From contig JAMJFV010000023.1 of NCBI GenBank assembly GCA_023544495.1, forward strand, positions 1-18,383: a DNA stretch of 18,383 nucleotides, read 5' to 3'. The notes under the pieces were generated by a model. The model was not told the DNA's origin. It saw nothing but the letters and a program-made list of their open reading frames with translations, and did no database searches. The DNA is from ANME-2 cluster archaeon. Lineage in GTDB: Archaea; Halobacteriota; Methanosarcinia; Methanosarcinales; Methanocomedenaceae. The translations under genes and the position numbers were made by a program. Position 1 is the stretch's first letter, and each line of letters begins with the position of its first letter. Below, in pieces: positions 1 through 6,502 of the stretch.

Positions 1-409
1 GTGGGGATTCATAGGGCAGGTCAGTGGCCAGTACAAGGTCTGAACCCTGGACCTGCGCCCCGGCAACAATTTTTGCACCGAGACCCTGGTCTATGGCAGA
101 CAGGGGTGGTGTGGCCCCAACATAGGCCACATCTATCTCGCCTGCAAGCATGGCCTGCATTTCAGGGGCGCCTGTAGGGAACAGGAAATCCCTGGTAGAT
201 GTCACACCATAGGGTTTCAGGTCTTCCAGCCACCAGCCTTTAGCATCAGCGGTCATATATGCTATCTGGTGAGTGCTGGGTTGATATCCAAATCTTAATT
301 CACCAATTGCCGGCTTTTCTTCATTCTCTTCAGTAGGGGTCGTACAGCCTGATACCAGTACCATCCCGAGAGTAATTGCTATAATTAATATTTTCAGTGG
401 TTTTACCAT
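1..409 (-). CDS. ABC transporter substrate-binding lipoprotein, NitT/TauT-like (partial, 3' end off the window)
   Basis: Reading the minus strand from an ATG at 409 gives 136 codons that run off the left edge without a stop. The product starts with a hydrophobic signal ending in a lipobox (V-S-G-C), so it should be a lipid-anchored extracytoplasmic protein. After a short acidic linker comes a periplasmic-binding fold: GELRFGYQPSTHQ, then PTGAPEMQAMLAGEIDVAYVGATPP. This pattern is typical of SsuA/TauA/NitT-type solute-binding proteins, where the G-E-I-D-V-A-Y segment lies at the ligand cleft. The substrate cannot be told; nitrate, sulfonates, taurine and thiamine precursors are all used in this family. 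A purine-rich stretch with GGGG lies about 8 nt before the start. ABC permease and ATPase genes would be expected beyond the left edge. The family call is fairly firm. Confidence 0.8.
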   Translation of the reverse strand, partial: MVKPLKILIIAITLGMVLVSGCTTPTEENEEKPAIGELRFGYQPSTHQIAYMTADAKGWWLEDLKPYGVTSTRDFLFPTGAPEMQAMLAGEIDVAYVGATPPLSAIDQGLGAKIVAGAQVQGSDLVLATDLPYESP

Positions 410-522
410 ATTAATACCCCGTCCTCTGGTATATGTAATGTAAAATCATTAATTAAACATATTTAATGTTTTCCAATAATGCCTGTGTTTACACCCAGAA
501 ATAGTACATTCATGCAATAATT

Positions 523-534
523 ATACAATTGTAT
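523..534. repeat. 12-bp perfect palindrome upstream of the lipoprotein gene
   Basis: ATACAATTGTAT reads the same on both strands. It lies about 115 nt upstream of the lipoprotein start, in the AT-rich spacer 410-666 that holds no credible gene. It could be a transcription-factor site, but such palindromes also arise by chance in AT-rich DNA. Confidence 0.25.
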
Positions 535-619
535 TAATATCCCTGTAATTATATCGACAGGACTATTTTTTGCGCAGGGGTGTGACTGATAATTGATTGG
601 CTTATACCACTCAATCTTG

Positions 620-650
620 TAAAGAAAAAAAGAATAAAAAAATAAAGAAT
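620..650 (-). terminator. Poly-T terminator after the DUF4870 gene
   Basis: On the minus strand, just past the stop codon at 667, there are several runs of 5-8 T within about 30 nt. Archaeal RNA polymerase ends transcription at such T-tracts without needing a hairpin, and no hairpin is seen here. Confidence 0.5.
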
Positions 651-666
651 AAGGGATTAACCTTAT

Positions 667-1038
667 TCACATATACTTTTCAGCATATTCACCGATTATT
701 GGCAGATGGTATTCTTCTCCTGAATAGGCTTTATAGATCATGAATATCCATATTATAAAGACCAAAAGTGGGTAGATAAGACCTGCTAATATTGCAATAA
801 TCCATCCGACTACCGGTATTAAAGCAATAATACTTAAAATAATTGAAATTACTATTAGTGCGATACTCAGGACAATAGATTGCATAGCGTGAAACATGAC
901 AAATCTACTTTTATCTGGTTTGTCTTTCTCAATTAAATAAATAATAAGCCCACTTACTAGACCAAGGACATATGCAACAGCACCCATTAAATTATCATTA
1001 CTTACTGATGCAGTTTTTTCAGATTCATTTTCGTTCAA
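667..1038 (-). CDS. DUF4870-type small membrane protein
   Basis: The product is a 123-residue membrane protein. After a polar N-terminus (about 1-16) there are hydrophobic segments near 17-36, 52-75 and 76-105, with the signature YLIEKDKPDKSRFVMFHAMQ between the first two. The K-x-x-F-v-r-f-H-a-x-Q motif is typical of the DUF4870/Tic20-like family. No biochemical function is established for these proteins. Length is normal for the family. The start is a TTG: a strong GGAGGT Shine-Dalgarno sits 7 nt upstream, and the nearby ATG is in another frame. A TATA-like element lies about 60 nt upstream, and a T-tract follows the stop, so the gene is probably transcribed alone. Confidence 0.75.
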   Translation of the reverse strand: MNENESEKTASVSNDNLMGAVAYVLGLVSGLIIYLIEKDKPDKSRFVMFHAMQSIVLSIALIVISIILSIIALIPVVGWIIAILAGLIYPLLVFIIWIFMIYKAYSGEEYHLPIIGEYAEKYM

Positions 1039-1044
1039 ATTCTT

Positions 1045-1050
1045 ACCTCC
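1045..1050 (-). promoter_or_regulatory. Shine-Dalgarno fixing a TTG start
   Basis: GGAGGT on the minus strand lies 6-7 nt before a TTG codon. The ATG just before it (near 1052) runs into TGA after five codons. This site therefore decides for the TTG start of the DUF4870 gene. Confidence 0.7.
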
Positions 1051-1096
1051 ATTACAATTACTAAATTAGAGATTAATAAATATCTTTACTTAAAAC

Positions 1097-1108
1097 TATT
1101 TATATATT
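1097..1108 (-). promoter_or_regulatory. TATA-box-like element for the DUF4870 gene
   Basis: AATATATAAATA on the minus strand resembles an archaeal TATA box. Transcription would start about 27 nt downstream, near 1076, giving a leader of about 38 nt that contains the Shine-Dalgarno. The site is nearly symmetric, so it could also serve the plus-strand gene at 1236. Confidence 0.45.
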
Positions 1109-1235
1109 CGTAATGTAAGGTGTCGGAATATATTGTAGTATCATTTCATGTATCATTATCGTAATTTTCCCGGAGTAACACAAAAGCAAACCCGAAACAT
1201 TTTTTAACACCAATACAACATCTATACGGATTCAA

Positions 1236-2408
1236 ATGACCAAACAATCTGTACTCAATATACTCAAGGACATATTTCAGGCATGTGAATATGATATGGA
1301 TTCGTCCTATATATCGGATATGGTAGCAAGCAAAGGAACTTCGGATCGTGTTTATGTCAAACTGGACCGGGAAGTTGACTATAACTCTTTACGAAGGTTT
1401 GCCGATTCCATGAGAAATAGTGATGGTAAAGGGCTCTACATCCTGTTGAACAATGCAGACAGCAGATTAACAGACTTCGCTGAGAACCAGGGACTGATAC
1501 TCTGGGACCAGTCTATGCTGGAACAGCAGATAGGCAGAGCTATACTGGCCAATGCTTCAGGTGAACCAATGGGCCTGATACTGGAAACGCCAAATACTGA
1601 TACCCATGGAAACATTGATGAAACGCCTGCTGTCAATAACCAGCAGGAAGGAAGTATGTTTGGATTGTTCAGTGACCATTCTACTCCACAAAAAGGAACA
1701 AAGCCAGCTTCCGAATCCACTTTTAAATGGCCGGAGTTCAACTCGCCTGCAAAAGATAATGACTCATACAGGGACGTCAATGTCAGCATGAATCGTACGA
1801 GGGACATTCCAGAGCAATCCGGAACTGGTGAACCTGATGAAGAGTTAATTCGTATCCCGCTTCCATCATTTTCCATCAACATGGCTAAAACCAGTGCGAT
1901 CAAGATAGGTCAGGCAAAAGTTGGTGAAGTACAGGATTTCCTCCTGAAATTCATACCATATTACAGTTACCGGTACGACTTTGAAACCAAAAGGAAATTG
2001 GCATCGGAGATTGTTGACCTCAGCGGGCAGGGTGAAGGAATGGTGAATGCCATTACCGGAGAGAACAAATTCACCCGGATTACCGGGGTCCTTGAATATA
2101 CTGATATTCCAACCGAGAACTATCATATCAAGGAACCAGTTATTATTGATAACGATGCCCAGGAAACTGCATTGAATGCCATTATCAGTAAACACACCAG
2201 GAGAATGAAGAAAGATGAAATAAAAGGTGATACCATTGTCTATGAGAACAAGACGGTAGCACCAGGCAAGAATGAGATCAACGTACCTATCAGGTTAATA
2301 TACGTCCCTGTCTGGGAGATCCGTGGTAAAAGTAACACTGTTGATATTAATGCCTATGACGGACACGTAGTGGAAGAACCACTCGACAATGATGCAGAAT
2401 TCGTTTAA
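1236..2408 (+). CDS. Conserved-looking archaeal protein of unknown function, two domains with a linker
   Basis: I do not recognise this 390-residue soluble protein. The N-terminal part (about 1-112) looks like an alpha/beta domain; the segment GLYILLNNADSRLTDFAENQ followed by a hydrophobic strand and QQIGRAIL recalls restriction-endonuclease-like folds of the Mrr type, but I see no clear catalytic D/E-x-K set. Residues about 118-200 are polar, rich in S, T, N, P and D, and look like a disordered linker. The C-terminal part (about 205-385) is a compact domain ending in VPVWEIRGKSNTVDINAYDG, which resembles the strand pattern of PepSY-like repeats. There is no signal peptide and no membrane segment. 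The ATG has no good Shine-Dalgarno. Its stop overlaps the stop of the convergent antiporter gene. Confidence 0.7.
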   Translation: MTKQSVLNILKDIFQACEYDMDSSYISDMVASKGTSDRVYVKLDREVDYNSLRRFADSMRNSDGKGLYILLNNADSRLTDFAENQGLILWDQSMLEQQIGRAILANASGEPMGLILETPNTDTHGNIDETPAVNNQQEGSMFGLFSDHSTPQKGTKPASESTFKWPEFNSPAKDNDSYRDVNVSMNRTRDIPEQSGTGEPDEELIRIPLPSFSINMAKTSAIKIGQAKVGEVQDFLLKFIPYYSYRYDFETKRKLASEIVDLSGQGEGMVNAITGENKFTRITGVLEYTDIPTENYHIKEPVIIDNDAQETALNAIISKHTRRMKKDEIKGDTIVYENKTVAPGKNEINVPIRLIYVPVWEIRGKSNTVDINAYDGHVVEEPLDNDAEFV

Positions 2409-3574
2409 ACATCTGAATGTGCCCGTTTTTCATATATCCTTGTTATAAAAATTGGCGCAAATATAGTAGTGATCAGACTCATAACGAGAATGGATGAATA
2501 TATTTCCTGACCTATTACACCAGCATTCAGTCCTATTAATGCAGCTATCATTGCGATCTCACCTCTGGGCACAATACCCAGGCCAATAATTACCGAATCA
2601 GTATGACCTACTCCCATGATCATTGAGGTAAAATATCCACCTAAAAATTTTGTCAGGATAGCTACCACCGTTAATGCAAGGACAAAGACCACAGCACCAG
2701 AGGCAGCATGCAAATCTACCAGGATTCCGAGGGATACAAAGAAAATTGATGCAAAAATGGCTTCCAGATACGATGCTCCTACTCTGAAACACTTAATGTT
2801 TGAATTTTCAAGTGAAACACCTGCTATAAAAGCGCCAACAATACCACTCAGGCCGGCAATTTCTGCGACAACACTATAGAAAAATGCTATTGTTACTGCT
2901 CCTATGAATGTCATCATTGGCATGTTATTTTTTTGGGACCAATCATACAGGTATTCCAATTTCCTGGCAAAAAAATTCATTCCAAGATATACTCCAAAGA
3001 ACAGGAAACTTATTGCAATAATGGCAATCTTGAAAATGGATAGTGCATTGAACTCGTGACTTACGAAATCTGTAGTTATGGACAGTGCCAGAAGACCCAG
3101 TACATCATCGACCACAGCAGCCCCTATAATTATTTTAGATGTTGATGTGTCCAGTTTACCCATTTCTTTAAGCACATGAGCAGTGATGGCAACACTGGTG
3201 GCAGTGAGTGCAGTCCCTACATAAATGGCGCTGACGGCATTATACCCGAAAGCAGCAGCAAGGAAATATCCACCTATCCATGGTATGATCACACCGATCA
3301 ATGCCACCAGCAGTGACGTGAGATTGGATATATCCTTCATCCTGGTCTGGAGTCCTACAGCGAATAACAGGAATATTGCACCAATTGTTGCTGTACTTGC
3401 TATAAAATCAGTATAGGTAATCCATCCAAGCAAGCTGGGTCCGACCAGTATTCCTACAAATATTTCTCCTACAACAATTGACTGTCCAATGCGCTGTGCA
3501 ATAAGATGCCCGACAAGGGATACAAATAAGAGAAGGGATATCTGGAGTTCAATATTTAGGGAATTGTCCATCAT
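2405..3574 (-). CDS. Cation/proton antiporter, CPA2 (NapA/Kef) family
   Basis: The 389-residue protein is hydrophobic throughout, with about 12-13 membrane segments, and has the CPA2 core. TALTATSVAITAHVLKEMGKL (121-141) is the unwound-helix motif. VVDDVLG (154-160) supplies the two adjacent aspartates (D156, D157) that mark electrogenic Na+/H+ exchangers such as NapA. SGIVGAFIAGVSL and PRGEIAMIAALIGL are later conserved segments. No RCK/TrkA-N domain follows, so it is the short antiporter form rather than a full Kef channel. Na+/H+ exchange fits a cell with a Na+-pumping Rnf complex, but this link is inferred. The start is one of two adjacent ATGs (3574 or 3571). A TATA-like TTTAATATAA lies at 3601-3610, about 30 nt upstream, suggesting a nearly leaderless transcript. 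Confidence 0.88.
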   Translation of the reverse strand: MMDNSLNIELQISLLLFVSLVGHLIAQRIGQSIVVGEIFVGILVGPSLLGWITYTDFIASTATIGAIFLLFAVGLQTRMKDISNLTSLLVALIGVIIPWIGGYFLAAAFGYNAVSAIYVGTALTATSVAITAHVLKEMGKLDTSTSKIIIGAAVVDDVLGLLALSITTDFVSHEFNALSIFKIAIIAISFLFFGVYLGMNFFARKLEYLYDWSQKNNMPMMTFIGAVTIAFFYSVVAEIAGLSGIVGAFIAGVSLENSNIKCFRVGASYLEAIFASIFFVSLGILVDLHAASGAVVFVLALTVVAILTKFLGGYFTSMIMGVGHTDSVIIGLGIVPRGEIAMIAALIGLNAGVIGQEIYSSILVMSLITTIFAPIFITRIYEKRAHSDV

Positions 3575-3600
3575 ATTTTGGCCATATAATGTAACGAGGT

Positions 3601-3610
3601 TATATTAAAT
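3601..3610 (-). promoter_or_regulatory. TATA-box-like element for the antiporter gene
   Basis: On the minus strand this reads ATTTAATATA. Transcription starting about 27 nt downstream would begin close to the ATG at 3574. It directly adjoins a 14-bp palindrome. Confidence 0.4.
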
Positions 3611-3614
3611 ACAG

Positions 3615-3628
3615 AGAATGATCATTCT
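3615..3628. repeat. 14-bp perfect palindrome between apbE and the antiporter gene
   Basis: AGAATGATCATTCT is identical on both strands. It covers the last codons and stop of apbE (stop at 3622-3624) and sits just upstream of the antiporter TATA-like element, where archaeal activators often bind. It may be an operator or only a chance palindrome. Confidence 0.35.
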
Positions 3629-4653
3629 GTATTCGACAGGTAGGAGTCAAAACCCGATGATGTCAGTATTTGCCCTTCCGGAGTAACCAGGAAACACTCG
3701 GTGTTTTCGGTATTTTCAATAATTTCAAGACCTTTATCAGATCCTAACACAAAAACTGCAGTGGCCAGGGTATCCGCTTCCATGGCCGAACCTGCTATTA
3801 CGGTCGCACTCATGAGACCTTCTGATGAGTATCCTGTCCTGGGGTCACTTATATGTGAGAGTCTGGCCGATTCATTGAAGTAGCGTTCATAGTTGCCGCT
3901 GGTTGCTACAGCCATATCAGATATTTCCATGACTACCAGGGACTCGCTTTTATTCTGTGGATTTCGAAGTCCCACTTTCCATTCAGTACCGTCAGGTTTT
4001 ATTCCGAAATACATCCCATCACCACCGGCATTTACAAACCCGCTTTCAAATCCACTATTTTTAAGTACTGCGACCGCCTTGTCCACAGCATACCCTTTGG
4101 CTATACCGTCCACAGTGATAGACATGCCTTCTCTTTTAAAAGAAACAGTGTTGTCGTTAATTGAAATATTGCTGTAGTTCACCAGGAGAAGGGTTTCGTT
4201 TATGTCCTGTCCGGTTGGGAACTCACCAGCATTTATTTTATTTTTCCACAGGTCAAGTATGGGTTTTATGGTAATGTCAAAGGCACCACTGCTGATATCC
4301 CCATAATATATTGACTGCTCAATTACGTACATGAAATCTTCAGAAATATTACTTACATTTTTGTGTGTGTTCAGGAGGCTAATTTCACTTTCCGGGTCAT
4401 AGGTGCTCATTGATTTTTCAATGCGACCGATTTCATTAAATGCACTGTTTATGGCGTCCAGGGCACCTGCATCGTGACCGACCGTCTCAATGGTAACAAT
4501 TGTACCCATGGCCTGCCGGTTTTGAGCAGTTACTTTAACACTTCCTGTATCATCAGGTTTGGCCGGGAAATATGTATATATCGTAAATACAGCTGTAGTA
4601 ACTACAATCAATGCTAACAGGGAAGTCAGTATTCTGCGATGCTGGTCGTGCAT
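3622..4653 (-). CDS. apbE: ApbE: membrane-anchored FAD:protein FMN transferase
   Basis: ApbE enzymes cut FAD and attach FMN covalently to Thr or Ser in target proteins such as RnfG. This one has a single N-terminal hydrophobic helix (about 8-29) and then an extracytoplasmic catalytic domain, 343 residues in all, normal for the family. Family motifs are present: QAMGT near the start of the domain, DGIAKGYAVD (about 182-191), NAGGD (208-212), TSGNYERYF (251-259), HISDPRTG (267-274), and the Mg-binding AMEADTLATA (about 290-299). The ATG at 4653 is preferred over the upstream TTG at 4665, because a TATA-like element at 4676-4682 puts the transcript start almost on this ATG. It is divergent from the cytochrome b/Rnf operon, and RnfG there is the obvious substrate. 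Confidence 0.93.
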   Translation of the reverse strand: MHDQHRRILTSLLALIVVTTAVFTIYTYFPAKPDDTGSVKVTAQNRQAMGTIVTIETVGHDAGALDAINSAFNEIGRIEKSMSTYDPESEISLLNTHKNVSNISEDFMYVIEQSIYYGDISSGAFDITIKPILDLWKNKINAGEFPTGQDINETLLLVNYSNISINDNTVSFKREGMSITVDGIAKGYAVDKAVAVLKNSGFESGFVNAGGDGMYFGIKPDGTEWKVGLRNPQNKSESLVVMEISDMAVATSGNYERYFNESARLSHISDPRTGYSSEGLMSATVIAGSAMEADTLATAVFVLGSDKGLEIIENTENTECFLVTPEGQILTSSGFDSYLSNTE

Positions 4654-4675
4654 GTTTACCTGCAAACTATTGGAT

Positions 4676-4682
4676 AATATAT
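4676..4682 (-). promoter_or_regulatory. TATA-box-like element for apbE
   Basis: The minus strand reads GATATATTATCC around this site. A start about 27 nt downstream would fall at about 4652, almost on the ATG at 4653, suggesting a leaderless transcript. Confidence 0.45.
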
Positions 4683-4800
4683 CTATTTTTTGTTATGATG
4701 ATAAATAAAATACTCTATGAATGAACAATGAATGGCTATCATGCATCAATATTTAACATAATTAATAAATGCATTCAAAAATTAAATGGAAAGATATAAG

Positions 4801-4808
4801 TTATAAAA
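4801..4808 (+). promoter_or_regulatory. TATA box of the cytochrome b-Rnf operon
   Basis: TTATAAAA lies 24 nt before the ATG at 4832, with an A-rich, GA-containing stretch before it. The expected transcript start is about 4831, so the first gene would be leaderless. No Shine-Dalgarno precedes that ATG, which agrees. Confidence 0.55.
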
Positions 4809-4831
4809 AAATACCTTGAACTTTGATTATA

Positions 4832-5803
4832 ATGAGGAGTAGAAACAGGATAAGCAAGATTTCATTGTTCTTAACGATATTGATTCTTTTTGGTATACTG
4901 CAGTATATTAATTTCCAGTCTTCACCTGAGAAGGTCATTCCTGAAGGGGCAGGGGAGACGGTCTGGATTAATACTATCATCAAAATTATTGTTGCCATGG
5001 GTGTCATCGGCTTGTTTTTGATTACCATAGCCATACATCGCAAATTCACAAAACGTGAAGGATTTCACGATCTGCCTGACTATCAAGTGACCAAGTACTC
5101 CCAGATTCAGCACATATCCGAGCCCACGGATGTTGAGCGCTTGATTGAGCGATTCTCCCCTCTCCAGATCACCGTTCATGCAGTGACCGGACTTTCAATC
5201 CTGACACTTTATGTAACAGGTATTCCTCTGTTGTATCCTGAACATCTTGGATGGATCACAGATCTTATTGAACTATCAAAAAACATGTTTCTTCACAGGT
5301 TGGCTGGATTGGGATTATTGTCGGCTGCCATCTATTATCTGATATATTCGTTGCTGCAGATAACGTATGTAAATAAGGATTTTACCAAAAACATCATCCC
5401 TACATTGAACGACATTAAAGGTGCCATATCTGATGTATTAATTATTTTAGGTAAAACGGCTACAAAATATCAATCAAATAAATTTAACTGGCTTGAAAAG
5501 GTAGATATATGGAGCGTAGCGCTGTTCGATGGTCTGATAATGTGTGTGACAGGCATTATAATCTGGGCCCCATGGCTGTTCTCATCCTTTATACCCAACT
5601 CGTATATTTTATCAATTAATGTACTGCATGGCGGATTTGCAATATTGAGCCTGTGCGGCATACTGCTGCATTTCTATGTAGTACATCTGACACCTCACCG
5701 TTTTCCCATGGATTTCAGTATGTTTACCGGCACAGTTCCATTACAGGAAGCAGAGGAGGAATATCCATTATGGGTAAAAGATATCTCAGGTGATAAATCA
5801 TGA
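4832..5803 (+). CDS. Membrane cytochrome b (b561/formate-dehydrogenase-gamma-like), Rnf-associated
   Basis: The 323-residue protein has about six hydrophobic segments (near 7-25, 47-69, 110-132, 152-177, 227-252 and 265-287). Histidines sit where heme b ligands are found in the FdnI/HydC/NarI-like superfamily: H116 in ITVHAVTG, H155 in FLHRLAG, H266 in VLHGG, and H280 and H285 near HFYVVHLTPHRF. The tail FPMDFSMFTGTVPLQEAEEE resembles the end of formate-dehydrogenase-type b cytochromes. It probably carries two hemes b and exchanges electrons with a membrane quinone or methanophenazine, or hands them to the cytochrome c encoded downstream. It opens the operon, and its stop overlaps the next start (ATGA). 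The ATG at 4832 is preferred to a TTG at 4823 on promoter spacing. Confidence 0.85.
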   Translation: MRSRNRISKISLFLTILILFGILQYINFQSSPEKVIPEGAGETVWINTIIKIIVAMGVIGLFLITIAIHRKFTKREGFHDLPDYQVTKYSQIQHISEPTDVERLIERFSPLQITVHAVTGLSILTLYVTGIPLLYPEHLGWITDLIELSKNMFLHRLAGLGLLSAAIYYLIYSLLQITYVNKDFTKNIIPTLNDIKGAISDVLIILGKTATKYQSNKFNWLEKVDIWSVALFDGLIMCVTGIIIWAPWLFSSFIPNSYILSINVLHGGFAILSLCGILLHFYVVHLTPHRFPMDFSMFTGTVPLQEAEEEYPLWVKDISGDKS

Positions 5804-6063
5804 TCGAGCGAATTGGCACATATATTATATTTATTTCTCTTCTGACATTCGTGCTGGTTGAGACAAATATCCTGACAACTGGTATAATCATCACAATAGG
5901 CCTGAATGTGGCCATGCTGCTTGTAGTCGCACAGATACTGGCGATGCTTTTCGGATTAACGCGGTCACTGAGAATATTCAACAAGATGGAACATAGCCCA
6001 CTGTATTCACCTGTGAGGGAAGGCCTCATATATTCTCAGAAAGAGGATCAAGAGCACGTTTAA
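5800..6063 (+). CDS. Small two-helix membrane protein in the cytochrome b-Rnf operon
   Basis: I do not recognise this 87-residue protein. It has two hydrophobic helices (about 5-25 and 28-52), followed by a polar, charged tail of about 33 residues that is probably cytoplasmic. It has no Cys and no heme-binding motif, so a structural or assembly role beside cytochrome b is more likely than electron transfer; this is inference. Its ATG overlaps the cytochrome b stop by 4 nt, implying coupled translation. Confidence 0.75.
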   Translation: MIERIGTYIIFISLLTFVLVETNILTTGIIITIGLNVAMLLVVAQILAMLFGLTRSLRIFNKMEHSPLYSPVREGLIYSQKEDQEHV

Positions 6064-6084
6064 AAAATAATAGGAGCAAATCAA

Positions 6085-6486
6085 ATGGGTCTCAAGGAAA
6101 GTCTGGATGCGGCTTCAAATGTATTGGTCAAAGAGAATCTGCTCATGGTTGCTATCAATAGAAGCGTAGTGAACAATGGCTGGAAGTTGCTGGAAGAGAA
6201 TTTCAGGTCGTCTGATTTCTTTTCAATGTTCGCTAAAAAGGAAAGTCCTTTAAATCGAATATCTATCAAAGCATCAGTACTGGGAAATATGCTGAAAGTG
6301 AATTTCATAGGTGAAAGAACATCCAGGAGTTCAATGGAAGATATCATTGATTCCAATATTTACGAAATATCCAAAACGTTCAATGTTAACATGTATGTTA
6401 CCGATGATCTTGAAATGAGCAATATACAACTGATATTCAATACGGTTTGTCTCGTTATCAGGGAACTTGAAGATAAATTAGCATGA
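6085..6486 (+). CDS. Soluble protein of unknown function in the cytochrome b-Rnf operon
   Basis: I do not recognise this 133-residue protein. It has no signal peptide and no clear membrane segment, so it should be cytoplasmic. Composition suggests a mixed alpha/beta fold: helix (1-45), strands around RISIKASVLGNMLKVNFIGE (about 58-77), then helices to the end. There are no metal-binding Cys clusters; the only Cys is near the C-terminus. A good Shine-Dalgarno (AGGAG, 8 nt spacing) supports the ATG. It lies 21 nt after the small membrane protein and 16 nt before the cytochrome c gene, so it is almost surely co-transcribed. A cytoplasmic accessory or regulator of the complex is possible but not shown. 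Confidence 0.75.
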   Translation: MGLKESLDAASNVLVKENLLMVAINRSVVNNGWKLLEENFRSSDFFSMFAKKESPLNRISIKASVLGNMLKVNFIGERTSRSSMEDIIDSNIYEISKTFNVNMYVTDDLEMSNIQLIFNTVCLVIRELEDKLA

Positions 6487-6502
6487 TCGAGGAATTGACT
6501 TG

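Noticed and set aside
1436..1903. Minus-strand open frame of 155 codons inside the gene at 1236
   Set aside because: No start signal and no recognisable product; the plus-strand frame covers the whole stretch without interruption.
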